From assembly GCF_021347895.1 (NCBI RefSeq), contig NC_067124.1, forward strand, positions 17,474,521 through 17,538,520: a stretch of 64,000 nt of DNA, in the 5' to 3' direction. This DNA is from Acanthochromis polyacanthus. Its lineage: Eukaryota; Chordata; Actinopteri; Pomacentridae. The notes below the pieces were generated by a model. The model saw only the letters and a list, made by a program, of their open reading frames with translations. It ran no database searches and was not told where the DNA came from. This document shows positions 19,216 through 31,077 of the stretch, piece by piece. Within the stretch, counting starts at the first letter, position 1. Every line of letters starts with the position of its first letter. A program made the translations under genes and the position numbers.

Positions 19216-22200
19216 TGGTTGGTTGCTAGGCAGTGAGCTCAGCTGCTTTCGGGTCTTTCCAAAACATGACATCATTTGATGGCGTCTGAATGAAAGCCGA
19301 CAACAACAGAAAGGAGGACTTTCTGCAGCTCCGTTCAGTTTGTTTCGTAAACGCAGTGACGTCAAAACTTTACAGACGAACACAGCAAGAGGAAAAACTT
19401 TTCTAACAAGCTCACATAGAACCAGGTTTGTTGTTTAATCGGTGAAGTGCTCCTGCAAAGAGAAGCAACAGTAATATGACTAACATGTCAAAACAAACTG
19501 TTTCACAAAAAACAAAAGTGCACATATACAGCGAACATATGAAATACACCAAACAGTCATACAGTAATTCTTCTATATGATTATATGATTATTCATTATT
19601 AATCTCACAGTATCTGCAGCAACGAGAACAGTGCAAAAATTAGCAACAGAAGTTGGTAACATTAAAATAAGGAGAAATAAACACAAGTACTGTTGATATT
19701 GTACAGAATGTTCTCTATGTAGACATTCATGTTACACAAAGTTGTTTGTTCAGGACTTCCTAGACAAAATTACACAATTTTTAGTCTGTAAACGATTCTG
19801 AAACCAAAGACACCAGCATGGACATAATTACTGCTGTTTCACGTGCATGATTAACATTAACATACTATTACCGGTTTTCATCAGCATTTAATCTATCTTC
19901 TTGATAAAAGTTGTGAAAATATGTTTTGTCCCGACAAAATTTTTAAAGCTTCTATGCCAAATCCAAGCTTCAGTCAACAAACCAAGCATTTAAATCTAAT
20001 CCAAATTTAATGATGGCCAAGGTATTCTTTGGCGTCACGTTTTCTCTGTGTAATGTGTAGATGCTGTGTCTTTGTGTGCTGAGTTTGCACCTTCATTGCA
20101 GAGATTCGGGGAAACGCACAAACAGCGTAAACACTCCCTGCAGCTTCCAGAAACGGTCTCAGTCTGACTGAAAGGAAACACAGAGCAGCTGCCTCGGTGC
20201 GAGTTAACATCTGCATTAGGTTTCCATCCTGGACACTTTCTGGCTGACTGACAGCTCGATCAGACTAGTTTTGTGTTTTGCTGCAGGAGACCGATGTGCA
20301 CGATGAACACATTACCAGACTGCAAAGTCGTAGATGTTCTGCTGCAGGTCACAGAGTGTAGAAATGTGTTGTAGCTGCAAAAACTGTAAAAAAGAAAAAA
20401 AGACAGAAAAAAAACTGTTTAAAAGAGAAAGTGTTACAGTGAGGTCATCTGATAATAGTATGTGTGTGTGTTTCCTCAAAACAGCAGTACTCTTGTGTAC
20501 ACAGCTAACAAAGACCTCCACACTCTTCTTCTTCCTGTTTTACTTCGTCTCTAATGAGAGCTGACGAGACTCAATGTGGTGACATCACTGTGTTACGGTG
20601 TGATGATGTCACTGCCAGGGATTGACAAATTACCAGGGTCTATATTCAGGCATTTTAATTAATGATACAAGATGAAAAAATAGATTCCACCCATGATGTG
20701 AGGGTGATCTTAGTGAAGTGTATCAACGAGTGAGAAGACAGTTTGTTAATATCGGTTCAGCAGCTGTGTGGCAGCTTCTCTGTTTTCTAAGTTACAAGAA
20801 CTGAATTTACATTTGTGAAAAAATGGTGAGTTTGTTGCGAATCGTATCACCAGGAATTGTTGTCAGAGAGGAAAATGATCATAATCCCTCTTTATTTTGT
20901 TCCAATTATTAATTCCAGCTGATAAATAAAAGCCACAGTGTTATTAGTTGTAGTAAAGGAGCATTTTGCACACCTTTAACCACAGTGGTAATATTATGGT
21001 GATATAATTAGTTATAAATTCAGTACAAATTTTAACATGATGTGCTTTATAGTATCACAACTCATATCTTCAGCAGAATCATTTTTCTAAATGTTAAAGA
21101 ATAGTATTTGCATCAGAAAAACTTTCTGAATGTTCTCAATATTGACATGAATATTGACATGCGGGGTGCGCGCGAGGTTTGTCCCGGGCAGACGAGCGGC
21201 GGCAGGTGTTAGCCGACCGGCTAGCGGGGGAGACCGGGGGAGAGCAGCCGGCGGACCCGCACAGTTAAAAATGACAGCTCCGGTGGCTTGGTGCTTTCCG
21301 TTTTTTTTTTTTTGTTGTTGGCGCGGACCAGTGAGGCGGCAATATTGTAGTGAGGCGGTGGCCTATACCAGCGAGGCGGCCCGCCTCGTCGAACATATAG
21401 GAGGAGAAACACTGCATAAGGCCAGTTTGGAAGCCTCCTCATCCTGATGTCTGACACTCGACTAGCCTTTATTTGGCCAGTTAACTTGTCATGGTGGTGA
21501 GGCCAAATGACCCACCGAGCAATGCTAGTGTAGGACCCAGTTCTCTGAGCAGATCCAATGAGCTAGACAGGTCAATAGATATCGGTCTGCAGCCAGGCCT
21601 GTGTGAGAAAGTAGGGACAGACAAGTTGACACAGTTGAATGAATTCAGACTCTTTAATGTCCCCCAAAACCACTTTATTGTTGTTCATATCAGCGAAACA
21701 GCGTGTTTTTGGTTCTAATCATCATGTACAGCAGCATCCATGTTCCTAAAACCTGTGGATCCATATTCTACATTTTTAACATTAAATTTTGAAGTTTTCA
21801 GCATTTCTGGGTTAACGAAAGAACACAGACTGAAGGACAAGACGTTGCTGTTACATGCGAAAAATTTAGATTCTGGTTCAAGGTGACATCCTTACGTCTT
21901 TTATTTGCTCAACTTCCATTTTAAGATATCCAGTTCACTGTTTACATAATAATACTAACAATATACAGAATCTACCTGAAAACATCACTGATGGTGTGTT
22001 GATAATTGTGGCTCTGTGTTTTTCTGTCTCGGTTGCAGCCATGTCTCCGGTGCTGGCAGGCTTCCTGGGAGCTGGTGTTCTGGTTCTGGTTGTGGTGGTT
22101 CTGGTTCTGCTCTGGTCTTTCTGCCAGCGCCGCTACCTTCGTGTCTCTGGACGCTACAAGCTACATGGCGACCGCTACTGCGATGCCGAGGACCCGCCCT

Positions 22201-25200
22201 ACAAGTTCATCCACATGCTGAAGGGCATCAGCATTTACCCAGAATCCCTCAGCAGCAGCAAGCGGATTGTCCGCGGCATCCGGCGGGCCGACCGGTCCGA
22301 CCGCGACGGGGAGCGAGGCTGCAGCGGCGCCGCAGGGAGGGGAATGGTGCTGGTGGACGCTGAGAACAACATCCTGGACGTCCCGGGCCAGCTGCAGATG
22401 AGTCACCTGGTCCCACCGGCGGGGTCAGGCCCCGCCCACAGCCAGGCCCGACTGGAGCGAGCGCTGCCGGTCCGAGCCGACTACTGCTGCCTGGACAGCA
22501 GCTCGGCCAGCAGCAGCCAGACCAGCAGCAAGACGGCATCGCCGTTCACGCCTGCCTCCTCGGAGCCAGAACCCGAGCCCAGCCTGGGGTCCATCAGCCT
22601 CACCGTTGACTACAACTTCCCCAAGAAGGCGCTGGTGGTGACCATCGTCGGCGCTCGTGGCCTCCCCGCCATGGACGAGCAGGCAGGCAGCTCGGACCCA
22701 TATGTGAAGATGACAATTCTGCCAGAGAAGAAGCACCGTGTAAAGACCCGCGTGCTGAGGAAGACGCTGGACCCACTGTTCGATGAGACCTTCACCTTCT
22801 ACGGCGTGGCCTACAGCTCGCTGCCTGAGCTCACCCTGCACTTCCTGGTCCTCAGCTTCGACCGATTCGCCCGCGATGACGTCATCGGGGAGGCTGTGGT
22901 GCCACTGAAGGGCGTCGACCCGAGCACAGGCCGAGTCCATCTGAGCCAGCAGATCACCAAGAGGAACATGCAGGTGAGTGAAGTCAAACATAATTATTAC
23001 AAGAGCCATTTGAAAGTTGGAAATCTGAGGATTCTTTAAAAATTCTGGCTGATAAATGGTGACATTTTGCTGATTCTTCTTCTCCAGTTCTGGGGTTTGG
23101 AGGTCAATAATAGACTTAATAATCAATTACATAGGAACTGTTGTTCAAGGCATTTATATTTTATTACTTAGTATTAGGTATTGTTTATGTGCCAGTTGCT
23201 TTGGAAAAGAAGAAGAAAAATGCCATCAGTGTTTATTATTACAGACATTCTTCATGTTGTCTGACATTCGGTTCCAAGAGATTTTGTTTCAGCTTTGTCC
23301 TCCTGACAGCGTGACTTCATGTGAAAACATTCCTCTGCCTGTTGGTGTTGTTGTTGAAGCTGACTAATGGCTGATGGTATTATGTGTTACCATGGAAACG
23401 GGCTGCCTGACCTCTGCTGGGTTCAGATGATCAGATATCAGAGTGTCTCAGTGACAGACTCCTTTTTGTTCCGTCTTCATCAGGTTAAAGCTGCTGAATC
23501 CAGCAGACATGTCACTGATGAACTGAACCTGGCTCATCCAATGTGTCTGTTTTTCTACTGGCTTTAAAATCAGAAAACAAAACAAACAGAGCAGCAGAAC
23601 ATTCAGGATTTAATTCTTTTACTTCATCAGTCTGAGATTTAGTTTGAGCTGCTCTGAAAAATTACATTTAAACATGAACAGCAGAGTATTTGTTCTTCTG
23701 GAAAATCAGTCTGTCTTCATAGAATAGAATAGAACTTTGTCATTGCAACAAGTACAACAAAATTGCATAAGCCCTTCAGTCAGTGCAAGACAGTGTGAGA
23801 AATACGATAAAAGGTGCATTGAACGACATGAGGTAGTTATAGTAAGAGGTAAAAGAGGTAGTGGTGTATATTGCACATTTCACATTAACAAAGGCTATTA
23901 GCCTTTGTTCAGGACCCTTACTGCTGTTGGGTAGAAACTGTCTGTGAACCGGTTTGTCCTTGCAGTGATTGACCTGTACCGCCTGCCTGACGGTAACAGA
24001 TTAAACATGTGGTGTCCTGGGTGAGAGGGTTATTTTCCCTGCCTTTCAGAGGCAACAGGAGCGGTGCAGCTCTTCAAGTGTGAGGAGAGGGCAGTCTGTG
24101 ATGTTTTGGACCGTGTCGATGATCCTATGCAGTGAGGCCCTCTGATCCACTGTGCAGCTGGTGTACCACACGGACAGACAGTACACCAGGATGCTCTCGA
24201 TGGTGCACCTGTAGAAAGACACCAGCAGTCTCTGGGAGATGTTGTTCTTCCTGAGAACCCTCAGGAAGTGTAGTCTCTGCTGGGCCTTCTTCAGTAGCTC
24301 GGAGGTGTTCACAGTCCAGGTCAGGTCCTTCTCTACGTGGACACCCAGAAAGCGGAAGTCCTCTACCCTCTCCACACAGTCCCCGTTGATGATCAGAGGT
24401 GGAATGTCTGTTTTAGTCCTCCGAAAGTCGATGGTGAGCTTCTTGGTCTTGGCTGTGTTGAGGAGCAGGTTGTTGTCTCTGCACCACCCAGTCAGCTGCT
24501 CCACCTCAGCCCTGTATGCGGACTCATCCCCCCCAGAGATGAGCCCCACAACTGTGGTGTCGTCGGCGAACTTGATGATGGTGTTACTGGGGTGCGTAGA
24601 GGTACAGTCCGATGTGTAGAGGGTGTAGAGCAGAGTAGAGAAATCCAAGGTCTTCCAGTTTACCCACCAGTTTGTGAGGAAGGATGGTGTTAAACGCGGA
24701 GGTGTAGTCCACAAAGAGCATGTATGTCCCCTGCTGCTCCAGGTGAGACAGTGACGCGTTGAGCGCTGTAGCTACAGCATCCTCCGTCGATCTGTTGGCC
24801 CTGTATGCAAACTGGTGGGGATTGAGACTTCTGGGGAGGCGTGAGGTGATGTGACCCCGTACCAGTTTCTCAAAGCACTTCACCACTGGAGTGAGAGCTA
24901 CTAGCCGGTAGTCATTGAGGCTGGAGATTTGTTGCTTCTTGGGCAGGGGGACGATGGTGGAGGACTTGAGGCAGGGTGGGACGACGGACTGGGAAAGGGA
25001 CCGGTTGAAGATTCTGGTGAACACTCCAGCCAGTTGGTCAGCGCAGTCCTTCAGCACCCGTCCAGGGACACCATCGGGTCCAGCCGCCTTCCATGGGTCG
25101 ACCGCCCGCAGCGTGCGCCTCACGTCGCGCTCCTCCAGTGTGAGGCTGGTGCTGCTCTGGACCGCAGGGTGTGGTCCCAGGATTTGGATAGTTGATTAGT

Positions 25201-26755
25201 GGTTTTAAGTAATTTATAAGTAATAAAAACCGTGTTGTTGAATTTGGATATATTTAGGCTTCTTTGCTCCAGTCTGTGAGAAATAGTGATGAACAGTTAT
25301 TTAATATTAAAATATTATATATTTAGTTCAGTTTTCTATTATTGTGACATGCAGCTACATATGGGTCAGAAAATATCACTAATTTACTAAAGCATTATAA
25401 TTTTTTGTTAATATGCTCAAAGATGGAACTTTTCAGGATGGCTTCACTTTGTTTTCACATTTCAACTCACCCATAATCAGAGCTTATTCGATCCACTTGT
25501 CCAATATTACAGTCTGAATCAATGATATGATGAGAAATAACAGTTAAACTTTCAGGTTTTTATCTTTAATAGTTCCTGAGATATTATTGTTCAAACAGCC
25601 TCAGATTTCAGTGAGGAAAAACCTGCTGAAAGGGGGTGAACAGGAAATTTTCAAAAATAATAACTAAACTTGAAAGTTTACAGGAGTCTTTATAAATCTC
25701 TATAGTTTGTGCTGTTAAAAATTCAAACAAATCAGAGATGGTTGAGCAGAAATTAAAAAATGAAAGTATAAATGTGATCTGAGATGGACTGAAACAGCTG
25801 CTGTTTACTCAGTTTCTTCTTCTGTGATTGTTGCTTAACAGTGAAACTGCTCTGATTCAGTGAATAAACCTTGTGCAGGAACAGTATGTTGTCTGACAGA
25901 CGGCTCAGCCTGTGTTGTGTCTGACAGCAGGATTAAATAAGCAGCTGATGATGGAGTCGGTCTGTTCTTCTCTGGTTCTGTTTCAGTGTGAGAGTCGTGG
26001 GGAGCTGCTGGCCTCTCTGTCCTACCAGCCGGTGTCTCACCGCCTCAGCGTGGTCGTTCTCAAGGCCCGACACCTGCCCAAGATGGACATCACCGGCCTG
26101 TCAGCCAGTGAGTAGAACCACAGAACCAGGACCGGTTCTAGTAGAACAACATTAGAGAATGTTCAGATAGAGGCACTGCTTAGAGTCAAGAATTCAGACA
26201 CCTCCTTCTTTGTTTCTATACCTCCTTTCTTCTCTTGCTCGTCCTCTGAATTTATTTCCTATGTTGCAGTAAATCAGTTTTAAACTGACTCTAAACTCTG
26301 ACCAGCTGAGCAGGCATAAGGCTGCAGATTACCCATAATGCATCACTCTCAGCAGGAGGCCTGTACTGACTTTCTCCTTCCTCAGATTTCAGATATTACA
26401 TTCAGGCCTCTCAGATAACCAGGAGATCATTCTTGTGTCCTCAGATCCATACGTGAAAGTGAACGTCTTCTACGGCCGTAAGCGCATCGCCAAGAAGAAG
26501 ACTCACGTGAAGAAGTGCACGCTGAACCCCGTCTTCAACGAGTCCTTCATCTACGACATCCCACCTGAGCTGCTGCCTGAGATCTCCGTGGAGTTCCTGG
26601 TGGTCGACTTCGACCGGACCACCAAGAATGAGGTTCTGGGCCGCCTGCTGCTGGGCCTGCACAGCCCCGCCCCCTCTGGGGCCTCCCACTGGAGGGAGGT
26701 CTGTGAAAACCCTCGCAGGCAGATCTCCAAATGGCACAACCTGAGCGAGTACTGA
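16670..26755 (+). CDS. syt11: Synaptotagmin-11 (gene, 4 coding exons)
   Basis: Coding exons are 16670-16703, 22039-22973, 25987-26107 and 26445-26755, all GT-AG and in phase, giving 466 aa against 431 in mammals. A short N-terminus ([12 protein letters not shown]) is followed by a membrane span at about 16-39 ([20 protein letters not shown]), [20 protein letters not shown], a Ser/Pro/acidic linker, C2A at 194-318 and C2B from 328 to the end KWHNLSEY. This order and these motifs are specific to the Syt4/Syt11 group and closest to Syt11. C2A has Ser284 in VLSFDRF where calcium-binding synaptotagmins have Asp, the known Syt4/11 change. In C2B, loop 1 reads LSANPYVKV instead of LSDPYVK. The protein is expected on vesicle and Golgi-endosome membranes as a trafficking regulator. 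The extra length is in the linker. Confidence 0.93.
18120..18420. repeat. Old teleost interspersed repeat
   Basis: The run AAAATGTCAGAAAATGGTGA, TTTACAGTCATAGAGG and CAGCTAATCGATTAATGG is a pattern I recall as widespread in teleost introns and intergenic DNA. It has no coding and is probably a non-autonomous DNA element. A related ATCGATTAATCAGTTTGAGTA piece lies near 18954. Confidence 0.45.
19141..19211. repeat. (TG)n microsatellite
   Basis: A perfect TG run of about 71 bp within syt11 intron 1, followed by GGTTGGTTGGTTG. Confidence 0.97.
21160..21430. repeat. GC-rich island, probable DNA-transposon fragment
   Basis: The segment is strongly GC-rich (GCGGGGTGCGCGCGAGG onward) inside an AT-rich intron. 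It has repeated GAGGCGGC blocks at about 21332-21383 (GTGAGGCGGCAATATTG, GCGAGGCGGCCCGCC). I recall such GGCGG-ended pieces from hAT-like fish repeats, but the family is uncertain. No supported exon is present. Confidence 0.35.
22039..22973 (+). CDS. syt11: syt11 coding exon 2 (TM, linker, C2A)
   Basis: The exon follows GGTTGCAG and codes the membrane span, the cysteine-basic boundary (FCQRR), the linker and the whole C2A domain, ending KRNMQ before GTGAGT. C2A contains [20 protein letters not shown] and DETFTFYG. The open frame extends 43 bp upstream, but the acceptor and the exon 1 match define the border. Confidence 0.92.
23719..25192 (-). mobile_element. L2/Rex-type LINE, truncated and internally deleted
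   Basis: The minus-strand frame at 24584-25190 reads [20 protein letters not shown] and [20 protein letters not shown], with [16 protein letters not shown] (RT motifs 0-2) and [10 protein letters not shown] (motif A). The frame at 24046-24650 resumes at [10 protein letters not shown] and [12 protein letters not shown] (motif C) and runs to the C-terminus. The stretch between motif A and LLYTLYT, including the usual PQGCVLSPLLY block, is gone, and the reading frame shifts at the join. The 3' tail ends in (AGAAT)n at 23719-23733. It lies in syt11 intron 2, antisense to the gene. Confidence 0.8.
25987..26107 (+). CDS. syt11: syt11 coding exon 3 (start of C2B)
   Basis: It follows CTGTTTCAG and codes [20 protein letters not shown] through [15 protein letters not shown]. 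It leaves in phase 1 at the donor GTGAGTAG at 26108, and the next exon completes the Asn codon. Confidence 0.9.
26445..26755 (+). CDS. syt11: syt11 coding exon 4 with stop
   Basis: It follows TGTCCTCAG and codes [20 protein letters not shown], the lysine-rich C2B strand, then [20 protein letters not shown] and the C-terminus WHNLSEY, ending TGA at 26753. The WHxL motif near the end is conserved in synaptotagmins and serves docking. Confidence 0.93.
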
Positions 26756-29330
26756 GGAGGAGAAGCCAGAACCAGCGACCGGGCTGGGACTCAGACTCAG
26801 TGTACAGCACACACACACATCTACACACATTCACACATCTACATACAACACACACACAGACACACACACACTGTTGTGATGATAGTTAAACTCTCTCTCT
26901 CTGTCTCTATTATCTCTCTACCACCACTACATTCGCAATGATAAGAAGAATCCTGCAGTTCTTTACTTCAGCCAGCAGATGAAAAGAAAAAGCTCTTTTT
27001 CAAATAGAAACCATGAAGTCCATTTCTAAGACTGTTGTTGTGTCTCCTCCGGGGGAAGGAATGCTCCAATAACATGAAAAAAAGAATCCATGAAAAAAGA
27101 AAAGATCCCCCTCTCGCTGTTGTTGTCATGCAGTTCATCGCATGTCTGTCTGAAAAGAAATACAAAAAAACTCAGGATGAAGAGTTGAGCTGCTGACATC
27201 TTGCTGACTGATCGACAGGAAGAAACTTGAGCTCTGACAGAACAGAAAGTCCAGTTTAGATACTCAGTAACACTGCATTTAACTAATATATCCAGTATAA
27301 TTACTCCTAAGGACCAACTAAGAAACCTCCTCCCACCTCCTGCTCCTGAAGCTCCACCTCAGCGACGGACTTCATTGTTCGGGGGAATGAAGATGTTTTT
27401 GTCGGCAGCATGCAGCCTGCAGATTCCTACAGTTTCCTTCCATCCTGCAGCAGAACTGATCCGCAGGAGCTGGACGCCCTCGTTTTAATGTGGACTTTAA
27501 CTGAATGTGGATTAACACAAACATCTCCTGACCCGAGATCATGATGATAAATTCTGCTCACGGAGGCGGGGAGGTGATGTAAAATACTTGTTTTAGACAT
27601 GCATTTCTCTGATTTCCTGCAGCAGAGGCAGTTGCGGATCCTGATGGTGGTTTTAGGCTCGTTTCCTTCACATCTCTGACACCACGACGCTCTTACGTTC
27701 AGGTGTGACGTGGAAATTACAAATCACAAAGAAACCTGGACTGACTGTCTGTGTCAGAGGTGTCAGACTGACAGTAGCTGTGGCTTTGACTGAGCCAAAT
27801 TCTGCACAAAGAAACACCTGCAGCATTAAACATACAAACACAAAATAAGTCTTTTTCTACTGAAAATATCAGGCATTTGGTGCATAGTCAGTTTGGAAAA
27901 ATAGGTTTAATTTAGGTCAGTAGTGAACTAAAAAAAGTCTGCTCTTCATCTAAGCAATTAGTTGCTTTGAAAAAAAAGATTTCCTGTAAACAATCTAAAT
28001 GCTCTACCTGCAGCTTTATTAAATAAACTCTAAATCAATGCTAAAAGTTCATATTTGTAGCAGGTTCGATTTTAAATGGTCTTCAGTGTCCACAGTCTGC
28101 ATTCAGTTCTATCAAAAATAACAAAATCTAGTTTTGCTCCTGTAAAATTCTAAATTTCACATATTTGAAGCTGATAAGTTGCTAATATTTTTCATACACA
28201 CAGTGGTTTTGTTGAATTAGGAACAAACTAGGAATAATAATTATTAAGGATAATATTCATAGGGAATAAAGAATGTGATATATGCGTAACAACAGTCAGT
28301 GAGGGCCTAAAAAGAAGCCTAAATATCCTGGAAGTTTTCATTTGAGACCATAAAAACTTCTTCTTCTGCAGTCACTTGATAATCTGAGGAGCTCCGTGTT
28401 TTTGGGAAAACCTGCTCAGCTGATTTTAACACTTATTTTCATCTCACAATGAAGATGTTTTCAGAAAAATCTGACCATCTTATTTTAAATGAGTTAAAAT
28501 ATATTAACAGTTTAATATTTAAATTAAATATATTTATCCTCAAATGTAATGTAAAATGTTAATAATTTTAAAGCTTGAAGAACAAAACAAAGGATCTGCT
28601 GGTAGTTTCCTGATTAAATGAAACATTAAATGAAGGGACAGCTCAGTCTGGGTGTTGACTGAACGGGTCTAAAAGGCGATCAGCAGCCACAACTCTGCGT
28701 CGCTGCCTTACTTCCTCTTTCTCTCTTTGTGACACATTTTGTACATTGTCATTCTCTTCTTGAACAGATTTGGACTCTTGATTTGCACTTGTTTGTAAAG
28801 CATCTCTACCTGTGAACATTTTCCTGCACAATGATTTAGTCGGCCAGCTGGTGGCGCTGTTTTCTATTGATTTGTTTCATACAGCCCAGTGGATGTTTGT
28901 CTTGGGTTTAATATTTTGTTGATACACTGTGAGTGAACTTTTGAAAGCACATTTGGGTCCCAGTTGACAGTTAATCCACCTTAAATCTGCTCTGCAGCTT
29001 GCTTCTCTTACAGAGATTAATAATGTGTGTAAAACTAAATTTCACTTTGAATCTTAGAGACGTAACGAAGCGGTGAAGACACCGCAGCAGCTTTTATCAC
29101 CCGAAGCCTCAGATCTGGTTTGTGGACTGAAGCTGTGACCGACAGACGGACGGACGGATGGACTGCCTGTAGATTTGTACAGATGTGAAGATGTTTGCTG
29201 GTTTCTCTCCTGTCTGATGTCCTTGGAGCTTTAGTGTGTTTGAGCGCCCCCTGCTGTAGACCTGGATGCTAACCTCTGTGTTGGGTTTGTTAACACTCAT
29301 TGGACGTGCAAATAAAAAACAAGTTAGCCA
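26756..29330 (+). other. syt11: syt11 3' untranslated region with poly(A) signal
   Basis: About 2.6 kb after the stop there is no other gene. AATAAA at 29311-29316 is followed by a GT-rich stretch, the first convincing cleavage site paired with a downstream element. A long 3' UTR is usual for SYT11. A CA-rich tract at 26810-26870 and several AT-rich blocks lie inside. Earlier AATAAA-like signals (for example 28265) could give shorter forms. Confidence 0.5.
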
Positions 29331-29662
29331 TGACCGCCGTGTCTGTTCACTTTGTTAACAATGACAGGTCCTCGTATGATTTTATTTTACTGTTTATCTT
29401 TAATTTATGATTGTTCCTCATTCGTGCTTTGACCATTTTATTTTGTCATTTTAATTTCCTAGTTTTTCTATTTTTAATCTCTTAATTGTATTTATGTTTA
29501 AATATTCATAGGAAAAATAAAATCTGACAAAAATTTAGCTTTTTTCTGTTTTTAACCTCTTATTTTTACATTTACATTTTAATTTATTTTGATTTTGATC
29601 TAAATTAATACAATTCATTTTTTCCTTGTTTGTCTTTGGGCTTTTGAGCTTGTGTTGTTGGC

Positions 29663-29685
29663 GGGGGGGGGGGGGGGGGGGGGGG
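29663..29685. repeat. Poly(G) run
   Basis: Twenty-three consecutive G bases on + (C on -). Such runs are often assembly or sequencing trouble spots and may have wrong length. Confidence 0.95.
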
Positions 29686-29993
29686 TCTTCAGACTGGACA
29701 AAACAAGTAAACAGAAACAACAAAAACTGCAGCTGCTTCTTTACATACATTTATCCAGTTTATTAGATACACCTGTCAGGTCTTCATTATATTTAAGCTT
29801 TTTTGTCTAGTCTTCCAAATATTCTTATCGCATCATTTAAATAAAGGAAAGAAAAATTAGAACCAAAAAATAGTATTTATAATATGTATGGCAGGTTGTT
29901 GCATATTTAAATCTACCACCGTTGAGCTTCACCTTTTTTCAGTCTTCTGACCCCCTTGGGCTTTCGTAGCATCTCGTAAAAGTATTGAAACGT

Positions 29994-30945
29994 ATAGATA
30001 TATACAAACGCTAGATGTCTCGAGACGGAGTCGGCGGCGTCGTCACTTGGCGGCCATCTTAGGACAGGGGACTGCTCTGGCGCACTGTACTGTAGTCAAT
30101 GGTAAGGTGGATGATTTCCTCACTTTAACACTCATAACTCGCTCAATTCTTGATTGATTTACAAACGGTTTAGTTTATTACAAACCTTATTAACGTGGGT
30201 ATGATTCAGGCTCAATTCCGAAATCGCAGCTTTTCGTTTTGAAAAATGCGGCATAGTTGTGTGTCTTTTCTGCCTGGCTACTCACATTGAAGATGGTGTT
30301 ACTCACAATCTGATTTTCAATTATTAGGTTTTCCTGAGACCAACGTTTTTTGAGAACCTAATCTTTAGGCGAAATTACATTCTTTGTGGTTGTGGTTGTA
30401 TTTATTTGCTTGTTAAGAGACTTTGATTGAGACCTTAGACTTATTGTTTGTATACATCTATGCCTGGATTAGTTCGCCTGCAGTCGAAATGCATTGTGGG
30501 TAATGTAGGCACCAGGTTCATGAAAAGAAAAGACATCATCTCTTTTTGTTGTGCATTGATTTTGGTTGAGCTTTGTTTTTATCTGTGCATTAGAAAGCTG
30601 ATAGTAATAAAAAAGTACAATGCTAAATATTAAAATTACATTTACATCCATTTATGCTGAAAAAAGCTGATATCTGTGTTAATTATTGAACATATGAATT
30701 CAATGGTTTTAATTATTCTTATGTAAGCAGTAAAACAAGTACATCTCTGACGTTTATAACAAACCAAGCTGTTGTAAAATCGGTTGAAAATTGAGCAATC
30801 TACAGTGATTTTAAAATCCATGCTCCATTGACTTTAATGTTATGAGTGATCGAGCAGCCCTGTCCCAAGATGGCCGCCATGTGGCGACGTTGCTCCCCAT
30901 AGGCTGACAGCGCTCATGAGCCATCTAGTGTTTGTATATATCTAT
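29994..30945. mobile_element. Inverted-repeat DNA element (non-autonomous)
   Basis: ATAGATATATACAAACGCTAG at 29994 is matched, inverted, by CTAGTGTTTGTATATATCTAT ending at 30945. The similarity continues inward on both sides through GGCGGCCATCTT and GGACAGGG and, more weakly, for about 190 bp (GTCAATGG, GCTCAATT). The centre has no transposase. Weak similarity of the flanks suggests the true right terminus may extend into the L1 target site. The family is unknown to me; a MITE is the simplest reading. Confidence 0.65.
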
Positions 30946-30960
30946 GGCGACAATGCTTTA
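30946..30960. repeat. Left target-site duplication of the L1 element
   Basis: GGCGACAATGCTTTA here is identical to 36122-36136 on the other side of the L1 element. Confidence 0.9.
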
Positions 30961-31077
30961 TTTTTTATTTTTATTTTTTTCAATAAAGAGGAAAAATGCC
31001 AGGGATATACTACTTTACATCACCTAAGAGGGGGAGATAAAGTGAACAATTAAATGACACTCAAAGAAACAAAACAA

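Larger units (their letters stand above)
16704..22038. other. syt11: syt11 intron 1, mostly non-coding
   Basis: This is a 5.3-kb intron. It holds an old interspersed repeat at about 18120-18420, a GT microsatellite at 19141-19211, a GC-rich repeat-like patch at 21160-21430 and otherwise AT-rich sequence. No additional exon was recognised. Confidence 0.6.

Noticed and set aside
19051..19383. 110-residue minus-strand frame with a His-Thr run
   Set aside because: Also a microsatellite translation inside syt11 intron 1.
22425..23126. 233-residue minus-strand frame
   Set aside because: It is the antisense shadow of syt11 exon 2, which is GC-rich and so lacks stops.
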